Below are positions 7,738 to 14,464 of a stretch of 22,283 bases of DNA, in pieces (within the stretch, counting starts at the first letter, position 1; each line of letters begins with the position of its first letter). Origin of the DNA: Arthrobacter sp. (GTDB lineage: Bacteria; Actinomycetota; Actinomycetes; Actinomycetales; Micrococcaceae); NCBI GenBank assembly GCA_025464925.1, contig JAODMS010000111.1, positions 1 through 22,283 of the forward strand, given 5' to 3'. Both the position numbers and the translations under genes were made by a program. The notes beneath the pieces are model-generated. The model was given only the letters and a program-made list of their open reading frames with translations, ran no database searches and had not been told where the DNA came from.

Positions 7738-7791
7738 TTTACGCCCCGGACACATTGACTGCACCCGGTTGTTACACCCGAGCCCTAGCGT
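7738..7791 (+). promoter_or_regulatory. nirD promoter with four 11-bp-phased half-sites
   Basis: On the plus strand TTTAC (7738), GACAC (7749), TGCAC (7760) and GTTAC (7771) lie at exact 11-base steps, every one ending in AC. Ten bases after the last comes TAGCGT (7786-7791), a TANNNT -10. This mirrors the spacing of the divergent nirB promoter, so each side of the intergenic region has its own array. A TTGACT at 7755 is too far from the -10 to act as its -35. Expected transcription start is near 7798, about 66 bases before nirD. Confidence 0.55.
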
Positions 7792-7863
7792 GGGATGTGG
7801 CCGCGTCGGTGGCCTGGCCCGGGAACGGGGCAACGGAAGACGGGCAAGCTGAGAGGTGCCGAG

Positions 7864-8226
7864 ATGACTGCAGTACTTGAACGTGAGGAACAGGGCGCCA
7901 GGTTCGGGACAGGCTGGCACCGAGTGTGCGCAGTGGCGGAGCTGGAGCCCGGCTGGGGAGAGGCCGCACTGATTTCCGGGCGCCAGGTGGCGTTGTTCCG
8001 CACCGCCGGTGAGGTCTTCGCCGTCGCCCAGGAGGACCCGGCAACGGGGGCGCAGGTGATGGCGCGCGGCATCACCGGCTCCCGCGGGGCGCGCCAGACG
8101 CTCGCCTCGCCTCTGCACAAGGAAGTGTACGACCTCCGGACAGGGGAGTGCCTGGGCGCTCCCGAGCTAAGCCTCGCCACTTTCGCCACCCGCGTCGTGG
8201 ACGGGTACCTTGAGGTGGAGCTCTAG
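7864..8226 (+). CDS. nirD: nitrite reductase small subunit (cluster-less Rieske fold)
   Basis: A 120-residue NirD protein with the Rieske-type beta fold, including HRVCAVAELEPGWGEAALISG near the N-terminus and ASPLHKEVYDLRTGECLG at 81-98. The Rieske cluster ligands are lost: Ser82 stands where the second-loop Cys would be and no C-x-H pair occurs in the first loop, as is normal for NirD. It is the partner subunit of NirB. ATG 7864 is preferred over the upstream in-frame ATG 7795, which would lie at the predicted transcription start; a gagagg sequence about 10 bases upstream serves as ribosome site. It is transcribed away from nirB across a 283-base intergenic region, whereas nirB and nirD usually form one operon. 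It converges on the mutase gene with 13 bases between stops. Confidence 0.93.
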   Translation: MTAVLEREEQGARFGTGWHRVCAVAELEPGWGEAALISGRQVALFRTAGEVFAVAQEDPATGAQVMARGITGSRGARQTLASPLHKEVYDLRTGECLGAPELSLATFATRVVDGYLEVEL

Positions 8227-8239
8227 CAGGCCAGGACTG

Positions 8240-9979
8240 TCAGAGGCCCAGTGCCTCCTGGACGTCTGCCAGCACGCCGTCCAAAGCGGCACGGGCCTCC
8301 CGCCGGGCCTCGGGCAGCTCGGCAGCCGATCCGACGCTGCGGATGACCTCCAGATAGCACTTGAGCTTCGGTTCCGTTCCGCTGGGCCGGATGATGACGC
8401 GGCTGAGGTCCTTCGTCAGGTAGAGCAGGCCTTCGGTGGGCGGGAGGTGTTCGCTGCCCGCGGCGAGGTCCGTGACCGTCTCAACGGCGGAACCGCCGAA
8501 GGACCCCGGCGGGCTGACGCGCAGCCGGTTCATCATGGCGTCCAGCAGGCCGAGATCCGCCACCCGGATGCTGAGCTGATCGCTCACGTGCAGCCCGTGC
8601 ACGAGATACAGCTCATCGAGAGTGTCGAAGATGGTCTTGCCTTCGGCCTTGGCCGCTGCCGCGAGTTCGGCGATCAGCACCGCCGCGGAGATCCCGTCCT
8701 TGTCGCGGACCAGTCCCGGCGCCACGCAATAGCCCAGCGCTTCCTCGTAGCCGTAGAGCAATCCGGGCACGCGGGCAATCCATTTGAAGCCGGTCAGGGT
8801 TTCCTCGTGGTTGTAGCCCGCCGCCGCGGCGATCCGCGCGAGCAGCCGCGAGGACACGATCGAATTCGCGAAGACCCCCGCCGGCGCCTCGCCGCTGGCC
8901 GCCCGCCGCGCTGCGGCGTGCGCTCCCAGCAGGGCACCGACCTCGTCGCCGCGCAGCATGCGCCAGGCGCCGGTGTCCGGATCCTTGGCGGCCACCGCGG
9001 CGCGGTCGGCGTCGGGATCGTTTGCGATCACGAGGTCGGCGTCCATCCGGACGGCCGCTTCCAGCGCCAGGTCCAGGGCGCCTGGCTCTTCGGGGTTGGG
9101 AAAGTTCACGGTGGGGACGTCCGGGTCCGGTTCGGCCTGCTCCGCAACGAGCGTGACGTCGGCAAAACCGGCGGCGTTCAGCACCGATACCGCCGTTTCG
9201 CCGCCCACGCCGTGCATCGGGGTCAGGACGATCTTGAGTTCACGAGCCGGGAAATGCGCCGGAACCGCCAGGGCGGCGACCGCGGCCTCATAGTCGGCGG
9301 GAACGGACCGTTCCAGCACGGTCCAGCCGCCGTCAGCCAGGTCAATGGAGCCCAGATCCCCGACGGCGTCGATCCTCGCGGCGATCCTGGCGTCGTAGGG
9401 CGCCACGATCTGCGCGCCCCGGCCGCTTTCCTCGACGGCGTGACGGCCCAGATAGACCTTGTAGCCGTTGTCCTGCGGGGGGTTGTGGCTGGCCGTCACC
9501 ATCACGCCGCCGTCGCACTCCAGCGCCCGGACGGCGTAGGCAAGAAGCGGCGTGGGGAGCGCCTGCGGCATCAGGAAGGTCTCGATGCCGCCCGCGGTGA
9601 GGACCGCCGCGGTTTCCTCGGCGAAGATATCGGAGTTGTAGCGGGCGTCGTAACCCACGACAGCACGCGGGCGCGTGCCCGGCGCCGCCTGCCCGACGGC
9701 GTCGGTGAGGAAGGCAGTGAAACCGGCGGCCGCGCGGCGGACCACCACGCGGTTCATCCGGTTGGGTCCGGGTCCGAGCGCTGCCCGCAGTCCTGCGGTG
9801 CCGAACTGCAGGGTGCCGCTGAAGCTGTCGGCCAGTTGCTGGCGGGCCGCCGGGACGCCATGTTCAGCAAGCCCGATCAGCTCGGACAGGGCTGCCGCCG
9901 TGGCGGGATCCGGGTCCTCGCCGGCCCAGGCACGGGCATCGTTCAACAGTTGGGTGAGTTCGGCATCAGAAGACGTCAT
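8240..9979 (-). CDS. phosphomannomutase/phosphoglucomutase family enzyme (PmmB/PGM2-like, possible phosphopentomutase)
   Basis: A 579-residue alpha-D-phosphohexomutase. Signatures are TASHNPPQDNGYK with phosphoserine Ser164, metal loop DPDADR (321-326), sugar-binding loop GYEEALGY (410-417) and phosphate-binding RPSGTEPK (531-538). The longest frame begins at 10102, but ATG 9979 (MTSSDAELT) is the natural start; a TAGCTT lies exactly 7 bases upstream, suggesting a leaderless message. The length and GYEEALGY loop fit the longer PmmB/PGM2/PgcA branch. Human PGM2, of that branch, acts mainly on pentose phosphates, and in M. tuberculosis pmmB neighbours deoD. With a purine nucleoside phosphorylase nearby and deoC in the window, conversion of (deoxy)ribose 1-phosphate to the 5-phosphate is a reasonable inference; a hexose role is equally possible. 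Confidence 0.9.
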   Translation of the reverse strand: MTSSDAELTQLLNDARAWAGEDPDPATAAALSELIGLAEHGVPAARQQLADSFSGTLQFGTAGLRAALGPGPNRMNRVVVRRAAAGFTAFLTDAVGQAAPGTRPRAVVGYDARYNSDIFAEETAAVLTAGGIETFLMPQALPTPLLAYAVRALECDGGVMVTASHNPPQDNGYKVYLGRHAVEESGRGAQIVAPYDARIAARIDAVGDLGSIDLADGGWTVLERSVPADYEAAVAALAVPAHFPARELKIVLTPMHGVGGETAVSVLNAAGFADVTLVAEQAEPDPDVPTVNFPNPEEPGALDLALEAAVRMDADLVIANDPDADRAAVAAKDPDTGAWRMLRGDEVGALLGAHAAARRAASGEAPAGVFANSIVSSRLLARIAAAAGYNHEETLTGFKWIARVPGLLYGYEEALGYCVAPGLVRDKDGISAAVLIAELAAAAKAEGKTIFDTLDELYLVHGLHVSDQLSIRVADLGLLDAMMNRLRVSPPGSFGGSAVETVTDLAAGSEHLPPTEGLLYLTKDLSRVIIRPSGTEPKLKCYLEVIRSVGSAAELPEARREARAALDGVLADVQEALGL

Positions 9980-9986
9980 GGCTACC

Positions 9987-9992
9987 AAGCTA
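9987..9992 (-). promoter_or_regulatory. -10 element of the mutase gene (leaderless arrangement)
   Basis: TAGCTT on the minus strand, within CGATAGCTTG, ends 7 bases before ATG 9979, so transcription should start at or near the A of the start codon. No good -35 is seen. The same CGATAGCTTG occurs before the purine nucleoside phosphorylase gene. Confidence 0.5.
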
Positions 9993-10027
9993 TCGCCAAA
10001 CGGCCGGCGGTACCTCCCTCGACAAGC

Positions 10028-10061
10028 GGGTCCGGTGTTCCAGTTCTGGAACACCGGACCC
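10028..10061. repeat. perfect 15-bp inverted repeat between divergent promoters
   Basis: Bases 10028-10042 and 10047-10061 are exact reverse complements around the loop gttc. The element lies between the -10 of the mutase gene (9987-9992) and the -35 of the Rrf2 gene (10096-10101), upstream of both, so it cannot be a conventional terminator. It may be an operator, a cruciform-forming site or a dispersed palindromic repeat. No second copy is seen in the window. Confidence 0.85.
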
Positions 10062-10095
10062 ATCTGGACCCGCTCGCCCGGGCGCCCGGCCGTCC

Positions 10096-10125
10096 TTGAC
10101 ACTCAATTTTCCGGACACGTAGCGT
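10096..10125 (+). promoter_or_regulatory. promoter of the Rrf2-family gene, consensus type and leaderless
   Basis: TTGACA (10096-10101), an 18-base spacer and TAGCGT (10120-10125). The -10 ends 7 bases before ATG 10133, placing the predicted transcription start at the start codon. There is no convincing Shine-Dalgarno. This is the best vegetative promoter in the window. Confidence 0.65.
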
Positions 10126-10132
10126 CTGGAAT

Positions 10133-10612
10133 ATGAAAATGGGCCATGGCGTGGAATGGGCGGTACACAGCTGCGTCACCATGGCATGGACGCCGGCAGG
10201 GGAGGCGGTGAACAGCGGCCGGCTGGCGGAGTATTACAAGCTCCCCGGCCCGTACCTCAACAAGCAGCTCCAATCGCTGGTCCGGGCCGGGGTGCTGGCC
10301 TCGGTCTCGGGTCCGCGCGGAGGATTCCATCTGGCCCGCAGGCCTGAAAACATCACGGTCCTGGATGTTGTCCTGGCCCTTGAGGGCCAGGAGCCGGCAT
10401 TCCGCTGTGACGCCATCCTGGGAAACGTTCCGGATTCGGACAGCCAAGAGAACTACGCGCGGACGTGCCTGATCTCCCAGACCATGCGCCAGGCCGAAGT
10501 CGTGTGGCGGCAAGCGCTGGCGCGCCAGACCATCGCCGGGATTGCCGAGTCGATGGAGCGGCGGTTCCCGCACGACAGGCTGAAGGCCCTCGACTTCCTG
10601 GCCATGGAGTAA
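10133..10612 (+). CDS. Rrf2-family transcriptional regulator
   Basis: A 159-residue regulator with the Rrf2 winged-helix pattern: an N-terminal EWAVHSCVTMAW helix, LAEYYKLPGPYLNKQLQSL as helix-turn-helix, and the wing SVSGPRGGFHLARRPENITVLDVVLALEG. After the DNA-binding part come FRCDAILGN and YARTCLIS, whose two cysteines are about 18 residues apart. The three closely spaced cysteines of IscR are not reproduced, so an Fe-S cluster is possible but unproven. It is divergent from the mutase and converges on the phosphorylase with 9 bases between stops, so it is a candidate regulator of those genes, perhaps through the palindrome at 10028-10061. Start ATG 10133 fits a leaderless message; ATG 10139 is also in frame. 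Confidence 0.85.
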   Translation: MKMGHGVEWAVHSCVTMAWTPAGEAVNSGRLAEYYKLPGPYLNKQLQSLVRAGVLASVSGPRGGFHLARRPENITVLDVVLALEGQEPAFRCDAILGNVPDSDSQENYARTCLISQTMRQAEVVWRQALARQTIAGIAESMERRFPHDRLKALDFLAME

Positions 10613-10621
10613 GCCGGAAGC

Positions 10622-11440
10622 TCAGAGCTTGGCGATGATTTCCGCGAGGAGCCTGGAGATGCGCGGGCCCGCGGCCTGGCCGGCCTCGAGGACTTCCTCG
10701 TGGCTGAGCGGGACCGGGCTGATGCCGGCCGCGAGGTTGGTCACGAGCGAGATTCCGAAGACCTCCATGCCTGCATGGCGGCCGGCAATGGCTTCGAGGG
10801 CCGTGGACATGCCCACCAGGTCCGCGCCGATCCGCTTCGCATACTGCACCTCGGCCGGGGTCTCATAGTGCGGGCCGGTGAACTGGGCGTAGATCCCCTC
10901 GTCCAGCGAGGAGTCGACCTCGCGGGCGAGCCCGCGGATCCGGGAAGAGTACAGGTCCGTCAGGTCCACGAAGGTGGGACCTTCCAGCGGTGAGGTGGCG
11001 GTGAGGTTGATGTGGTCGCTGATGAGCACCGGAGTGCCGGGCGTCCAGTCTTCGTTCAGGCCGCCGCAGCCGTTGGTCAGGACCAGGGTCTTGCAGCCGG
11101 CGGCCGCCGCGGTGCGCACGCCGTGGACGACGGCCTGGACTCCCTTGCCCTCGTAGAAGTGGGTCCGGGCACCCAGGACCAGGGCGCGCTTGCCCTCCTT
11201 GGTCAGCACCGAACGGATGGTGCCGACGTGTCCTTCCACCGAGGGGGAGGAGAAGCCGGGCACCTCGGCCGCGGACAGGGTGGCGGTGGTCTCGCCGATC
11301 AGCTCGGCGGCGTCGGCCCAGCCCGAGCCGAGGACCAGCGCCACGTCGTGGGCATCAACGCCCGTCTCTTCGGCGATGTAGGCCGCCGCGTTGCGGGCGG
11401 CGTCGAAGGGGTCCGTGGTCAGGAATTCTGTAGTACTCAC
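10622..11440 (-). CDS. purine nucleoside phosphorylase (trimeric class)
   Basis: A 272-residue PNP of the trimeric type (about 270-290 residues, unlike hexameric DeoD). It phosphorolyses inosine, guanosine and their deoxy forms to free base and (deoxy)ribose 1-phosphate. Conserved segments are VALVLGSGW (phosphate loop), RTHFYEGKG, LTNGCGGLNEDW, GPHYETPAEVQYAKRIGADLVGMST (split across base and phosphate sites) and LVTNLAAGISP. Two in-frame GTG starts are possible, 11446 and 11440. The second is chosen because a TAGCTT -10 ends 6 bases before it and directly abuts the first. It converges with the Rrf2 gene and is divergent from the LpdA-like gene 83 bases away. Its product feeds the mutase and, for deoxyribose, deoC. 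Confidence 0.93.
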   Translation of the reverse strand: MSTTEFLTTDPFDAARNAAAYIAEETGVDAHDVALVLGSGWADAAELIGETTATLSAAEVPGFSSPSVEGHVGTIRSVLTKEGKRALVLGARTHFYEGKGVQAVVHGVRTAAAAGCKTLVLTNGCGGLNEDWTPGTPVLISDHINLTATSPLEGPTFVDLTDLYSSRIRGLAREVDSSLDEGIYAQFTGPHYETPAEVQYAKRIGADLVGMSTALEAIAGRHAGMEVFGISLVTNLAAGISPVPLSHEEVLEAGQAAGPRISRLLAEIIAKL

Positions 11441-11446
11441 CCCCAC

Positions 11447-11452
11447 AAGCTA
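11447..11452 (-). promoter_or_regulatory. -10 element of the purine nucleoside phosphorylase gene
   Basis: TAGCTT on the minus strand within CGATAGCTTG, ending 6 bases before GTG 11440. It matches the sequence at the mutase promoter and implies a leaderless transcript. No clear -35 is visible. Confidence 0.4.
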
Positions 11453-11523
11453 TCGTGCCGTGCGCCCGCTGCCCAGCACCCGGGGCGTTTATTGGTGGTG
11501 CTGCGGCGGATGAGGGAGAATGG

Positions 11524-12945
11524 ATGATTGTGACTACGCATCCCGATTTCACCCCACCCCGCATCGCGATTCTCGGCGGGGGGCCCGGCGGCTACGAAGC
11601 CGCCATGGTTGCCGCCTCACTGGGGGCCCAGGTCACCATCATCGAGCGGGCGGGGCTCGGCGGATCGGCGGTCCTGACCGACGTCGTGCCTTCCAAAACC
11701 CTGATTGCGACGGCGGACCTGATGACCCGCGTCGGTGAGGCGGGAGAGCTGGGAGTGAAGTTCGACGTCGACGGCGGCGATTTCGTGCCGGTGATGCGCG
11801 CTGACCTCAAGCACATCAACGACCGCCTGCTGAGGCTTGCCCGGCAACAGTCAGAGGACATCCAGAAGGGCCTCGAGAGCAAGGGAGTCCGGATCCTGCT
11901 CGGCTCCGGCAAGATGCTGGACGACCACACCATCGAGGTCCTCACCGCAGAGGGCACCGAGACCGTAGAGGCGGACTCGATCCTGCTCGCGGTCGGCGCC
12001 CATCCGCGCGAACTGCCCACCGCGCGGCCGGACGGCATCCGCATCCTGAACTGGGCGCAGATCTACAACCTGGACGAGCTCCCCGAGGAACTCATCGTGG
12101 TGGGATCCGGCGTCACCGGCGCCGAGTTCGCCTCCGCCTACAACGGCCTGGGCTCCAAGGTGACCCTGATTTCCAGCCGCGACCGCGTCCTGCCGGGCTC
12201 GGACACGGCCGCCGCCGAGGTCCTCGAGGGCGTCTTCGAACGCCGCGGGCTGAAGGTCCTGTCCCGCTCGCGCGCTGAGACGGTGGAACGCACCGAGGAC
12301 GGCGTGGTGGTCACGCTCAGTGACGGCTCCACGGTGACCGGCAGCCACTGCCTGGTCTGCGTGGGCTCCATCCCGAACACGGCCGGAATCGGGCTCGAGG
12401 AAGCCGGCGTGGCGCTCACCGAGAGCGGCCATATCAAGGTCGACGGCGTCTCCCGCACCACCGCCTCGAACATCTACGCCGCGGGCGACTGCACCGGCGT
12501 CCTCGCCCTGGCGTCCGTCGCCGCGATGCAGGGCCGGATCGCTGTCGCCCACATCCTGGGCGACAGCGTGACGCCGCTCAAGCTCCACCAGGTGGCCTCC
12601 GCCATCTTCACCTCGCCCGAGATCGCCTCGGTCGGCGTGTCTGAAGCGGACATCGAGTCCGACAAGTACCAGGGAGATGTGATCAAGCTCTCCCTGCGCA
12701 GCAACGCCCGCGCCAAAATGCGCAACCACAAGGACGGCTTCGTCAAGATCTTTGCCCGCAAGGGCTCCGGCACCGTGATCGGCGGAGTGGTGGTGGGACC
12801 GAACGCGTCGGAACTGATTTTCCCGATCGCCCTGGCGATCACGCAGAAACTGCACGTAGACGACGTCGCCAGCACCTTCACGGTGTACCCGTCACTGAGC
12901 GGTTCGATCTCCGAGGCCGCGCGGCGCCTGCACGTCCACATGTAG
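11524..12945 (+). CDS. lpdA: LpdA-like NAD(P)H:quinone reductase (lipoamide dehydrogenase fold without redox cysteines)
   Basis: A 473-residue flavoprotein of the disulfide reductase superfamily. It has an FAD motif AILGGGPGGYEAA (15-27), an NAD(P) motif VVGSGVTGAEFA, a second FAD motif NIYAAGDCTGV and a dimerisation domain with FTSPEIASVGV. The usual CxxxxC redox pair is absent: the segment reads GLGGSAVLTDVVPSK (44-58), and the C-terminal active-site His is replaced in TVYPSLSGSISEA. The same loss characterises M. tuberculosis LpdA (Rv3303c), reported to be an NAD(P)H quinone reductase, so that activity is expected rather than lipoamide oxidation. ATG 11524 is chosen for the GAGGGAGA ribosome site about 8 bases upstream. 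A terminator follows closely. Confidence 0.9.
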   Translation: MIVTTHPDFTPPRIAILGGGPGGYEAAMVAASLGAQVTIIERAGLGGSAVLTDVVPSKTLIATADLMTRVGEAGELGVKFDVDGGDFVPVMRADLKHINDRLLRLARQQSEDIQKGLESKGVRILLGSGKMLDDHTIEVLTAEGTETVEADSILLAVGAHPRELPTARPDGIRILNWAQIYNLDELPEELIVVGSGVTGAEFASAYNGLGSKVTLISSRDRVLPGSDTAAAEVLEGVFERRGLKVLSRSRAETVERTEDGVVVTLSDGSTVTGSHCLVCVGSIPNTAGIGLEEAGVALTESGHIKVDGVSRTTASNIYAAGDCTGVLALASVAAMQGRIAVAHILGDSVTPLKLHQVASAIFTSPEIASVGVSEADIESDKYQGDVIKLSLRSNARAKMRNHKDGFVKIFARKGSGTVIGGVVVGPNASELIFPIALAITQKLHVDDVASTFTVYPSLSGSISEAARRLHVHM

Positions 12946-12967
12946 TCCTCACCGCACAACGCAATAA

Positions 12968-13001
12968 GGGTCCAACGGCACGGCGCCGTTGGACCCCTTT
13001 T
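12968..13001. terminator. intrinsic terminator after the LpdA-like gene
   Basis: A perfect 12-bp stem (12968-12979 with 12985-12996), a 5-base loop acggc, and a ctttt tail. It lies 22 bases after the LpdA-like stop and just before the convergent gene ending at 13036, so it may stop transcription from both sides (on the minus strand it is followed by ttattg). Confidence 0.85.
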
Positions 13002-13035
13002 GTGGTTGTTGTGGTTCGCGGCGGTGCCGGTCGGG

Positions 13036-13728
13036 TCAGGTATGGGCGTAGGGCGGAACGGTGTCGCCGGGGGCGAACGGCGTGAACCAGTAATCGAAGT
13101 CCAACTTGCCTGCATCCGCGGCGGGGTTGCCGTCGCCGTCGCTGTACAGCGCCTCGCTGTCCGCGTCCTCCAGCAGGACTTCCTGAACATCCGCCCGCCA
13201 GTCCTCCGGAAGGTCCAGTTCGTAGATGTCCTCGGTGATCTCGGCCTGATCGAGCAGGCACCGGACGGCGAGTTCGGCTGCGAGGCAGCCGGGCGCGGTC
13301 CAGCCGCGGACCAGGGATGCGGAGACGTCGGATGCGACGACGATGAATTTCTGGGTGAACTTCGCGTCGTAGGCGGCGGCGAACTGCGGCGGCAGGCAGG
13401 ACAGCACCGAGGTGCCGGCGATGTCGGTCGGAGTGACCGTCTCCCGCCCGCTCAGGGTGCCAAGATCACGGAAGAGCTGGTCGATGAGGATGCCCGACGA
13501 GTTCCACAGCAGGCCGGCCAGCAGGCGCGTCTGGCGCAGGGCCCGCTGGCGCTCCTCCGGAGCGACGGCGGCCATCTCTTCGAGGTCTTCGGGATCGAAC
13601 TGGAGCCGCTGCTCGGCCGTCATGTCATCCGGATGCGGGTCGAGGCCCAGGAGCTCAAGGCCCAGCCCGGTGAGTTTGTCGGCGTCAGCCAGCAGTTCTT
13701 TGGTGATGTCGTCGTCGTCGGCGCTCAT
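13036..13728 (-). CDS. acidic hypothetical protein
   Basis: A 230-residue soluble, strongly acidic protein with no signal peptide or membrane segment. The N-terminus is MSADDDDITKELLADADKL. A central helical part (QTRLLAGLLWNSSGILIDQLFRD) is followed by VTPTDIAGTSVLSCLPPQF and a more hydrophobic segment (FIVVASDVSASLVRGW). The C-terminal quarter is rich in Asp and Glu (WRADVQEVLLEDADSEALYSDGDGN). I do not recognise a family. The frame continues upstream to 13902, overlapping the divergent gene, but ATG 13728 is preferred: a TAGCAT -10 lies exactly 7 bases upstream, suggesting a leaderless message. Its neighbours (LpdA-like and DHFR-like genes) give no clear functional hint. Confidence 0.75.
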   Translation of the reverse strand: MSADDDDITKELLADADKLTGLGLELLGLDPHPDDMTAEQRLQFDPEDLEEMAAVAPEERQRALRQTRLLAGLLWNSSGILIDQLFRDLGTLSGRETVTPTDIAGTSVLSCLPPQFAAAYDAKFTQKFIVVASDVSASLVRGWTAPGCLAAELAVRCLLDQAEITEDIYELDLPEDWRADVQEVLLEDADSEALYSDGDGNPAADAGKLDFDYWFTPFAPGDTVPPYAHT

Positions 13729-13735
13729 GGCCCCG

Positions 13736-13741
13736 ATGCTA
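13736..13741 (-). promoter_or_regulatory. -10 element of the acidic hypothetical gene (leaderless arrangement)
   Basis: TAGCAT on the minus strand ends 7 bases before ATG 13728. This is the same spacing as at the Rrf2 and mutase genes. The -35 region is not recognisable. Confidence 0.4.
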
Positions 13742-13894
13742 CCCGTTGGGTGTTCGTGGACCGATTCCTGTGACGCGCGGAGGTTGCTGGCACCTTTCTT
13801 GGTCCGCTGGTTCTCTTGCCACGAGCTTCGCAGGGTGCCAGTCTGAACGGTGCCTGCCTGCCTTCCGTTCCTGACTGAAATAGGAGAACACCTT

Positions 13895-14440
13895 ATGCGC
13901 AACGTGACCGCCGGACTCTTTCACTCCGTTGACGGCGTGGTTGAAGCTCCAAACCTCTGGCAGTTCGACAGCTTCGACGAGGAATTGGGTGCCGAAATGT
14001 CAGTATGGATCGACCGGACTGACACGGTGCTGCTGGGCCGGGTCGGGTATCAGGAATGGGCAGGCTACTGGCCCAATGCCGACGAAAATGACCCCTTTGG
14101 CCAGTTCATCAACCCGGTGACCAAGTATGTCGCCTCGCGTACGCTGTCCGGTGAGCTGGAGTGGCAGAACGCCAAGCTGATGGATCGGGGCCTCGAGGAG
14201 TTTGTCGCGGATCTCAAGGAGACAGATGGCGGCGAGATCAGTGTCTGCGGCAGCATCTCCATTGTGCGTCAACTGCTCTTCGCCGGGTTGCTGGACTCAC
14301 TGACTTTGATGGTTCACCCGGTCGTGGCAGCAAAGGGGCGCCATCTCTTCGAACCCGCCGATCCGGTCACCCGGCTCAGCCTCCAAGACGCGCACCGCAC
14401 GAGCAAGGGAAACGCAATCCTGCGGTACGGGCTCAACTAG
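13895..14440 (+). CDS. dihydrofolate reductase / RibD C-terminal domain family protein
   Basis: A 181-residue single-domain protein. Family features are the N-terminal strand VTAGLFHSVDGVVEAP, VLLGRVGYQEWAGYWP (NADPH-binding helix region, about residues 45-60), KYVASRTLS, and the C-terminal ISVCGSISIVRQLLFAGLLDSLTLMVHPVVAAKGRHLF. Such stand-alone RibD-C proteins (YyaP/YwjB-like) are probably NADPH-dependent reductases, but substrates are mostly unknown; this is unlikely to be the housekeeping folate enzyme. ATG 13895 is favoured by an AGGAG 8 bases upstream; the frame is open to 13850. It is divergent from the acidic hypothetical gene and 132 bases before the HtrA-type protease on the same strand. 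Confidence 0.85.
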   Translation: MRNVTAGLFHSVDGVVEAPNLWQFDSFDEELGAEMSVWIDRTDTVLLGRVGYQEWAGYWPNADENDPFGQFINPVTKYVASRTLSGELEWQNAKLMDRGLEEFVADLKETDGGEISVCGSISIVRQLLFAGLLDSLTLMVHPVVAAKGRHLFEPADPVTRLSLQDAHRTSKGNAILRYGLN

Positions 14441-14464
14441 GACTTCATGCCCACGCCTGAAGGG

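Noticed and set aside
7755..7760. TTGACT as a -35 for nirD
   Set aside because: It is 25 bases from TAGCGT and no suitable -10 occurs 16-19 bases downstream; the phased half-sites explain the region better.
8210..10099. Long plus-strand open frame antisense to the mutase gene
   Set aside because: Low-complexity Arg/Gly/Asp-rich translation; the minus strand carries every catalytic motif of the mutase.
13787..13841. Inverted repeat CTGGCACC / GGTGCCAG in the 13729-13894 intergenic region
   Set aside because: Arms of 8 bp separated by 39 bases are within chance expectation in such DNA and match no obvious promoter position.
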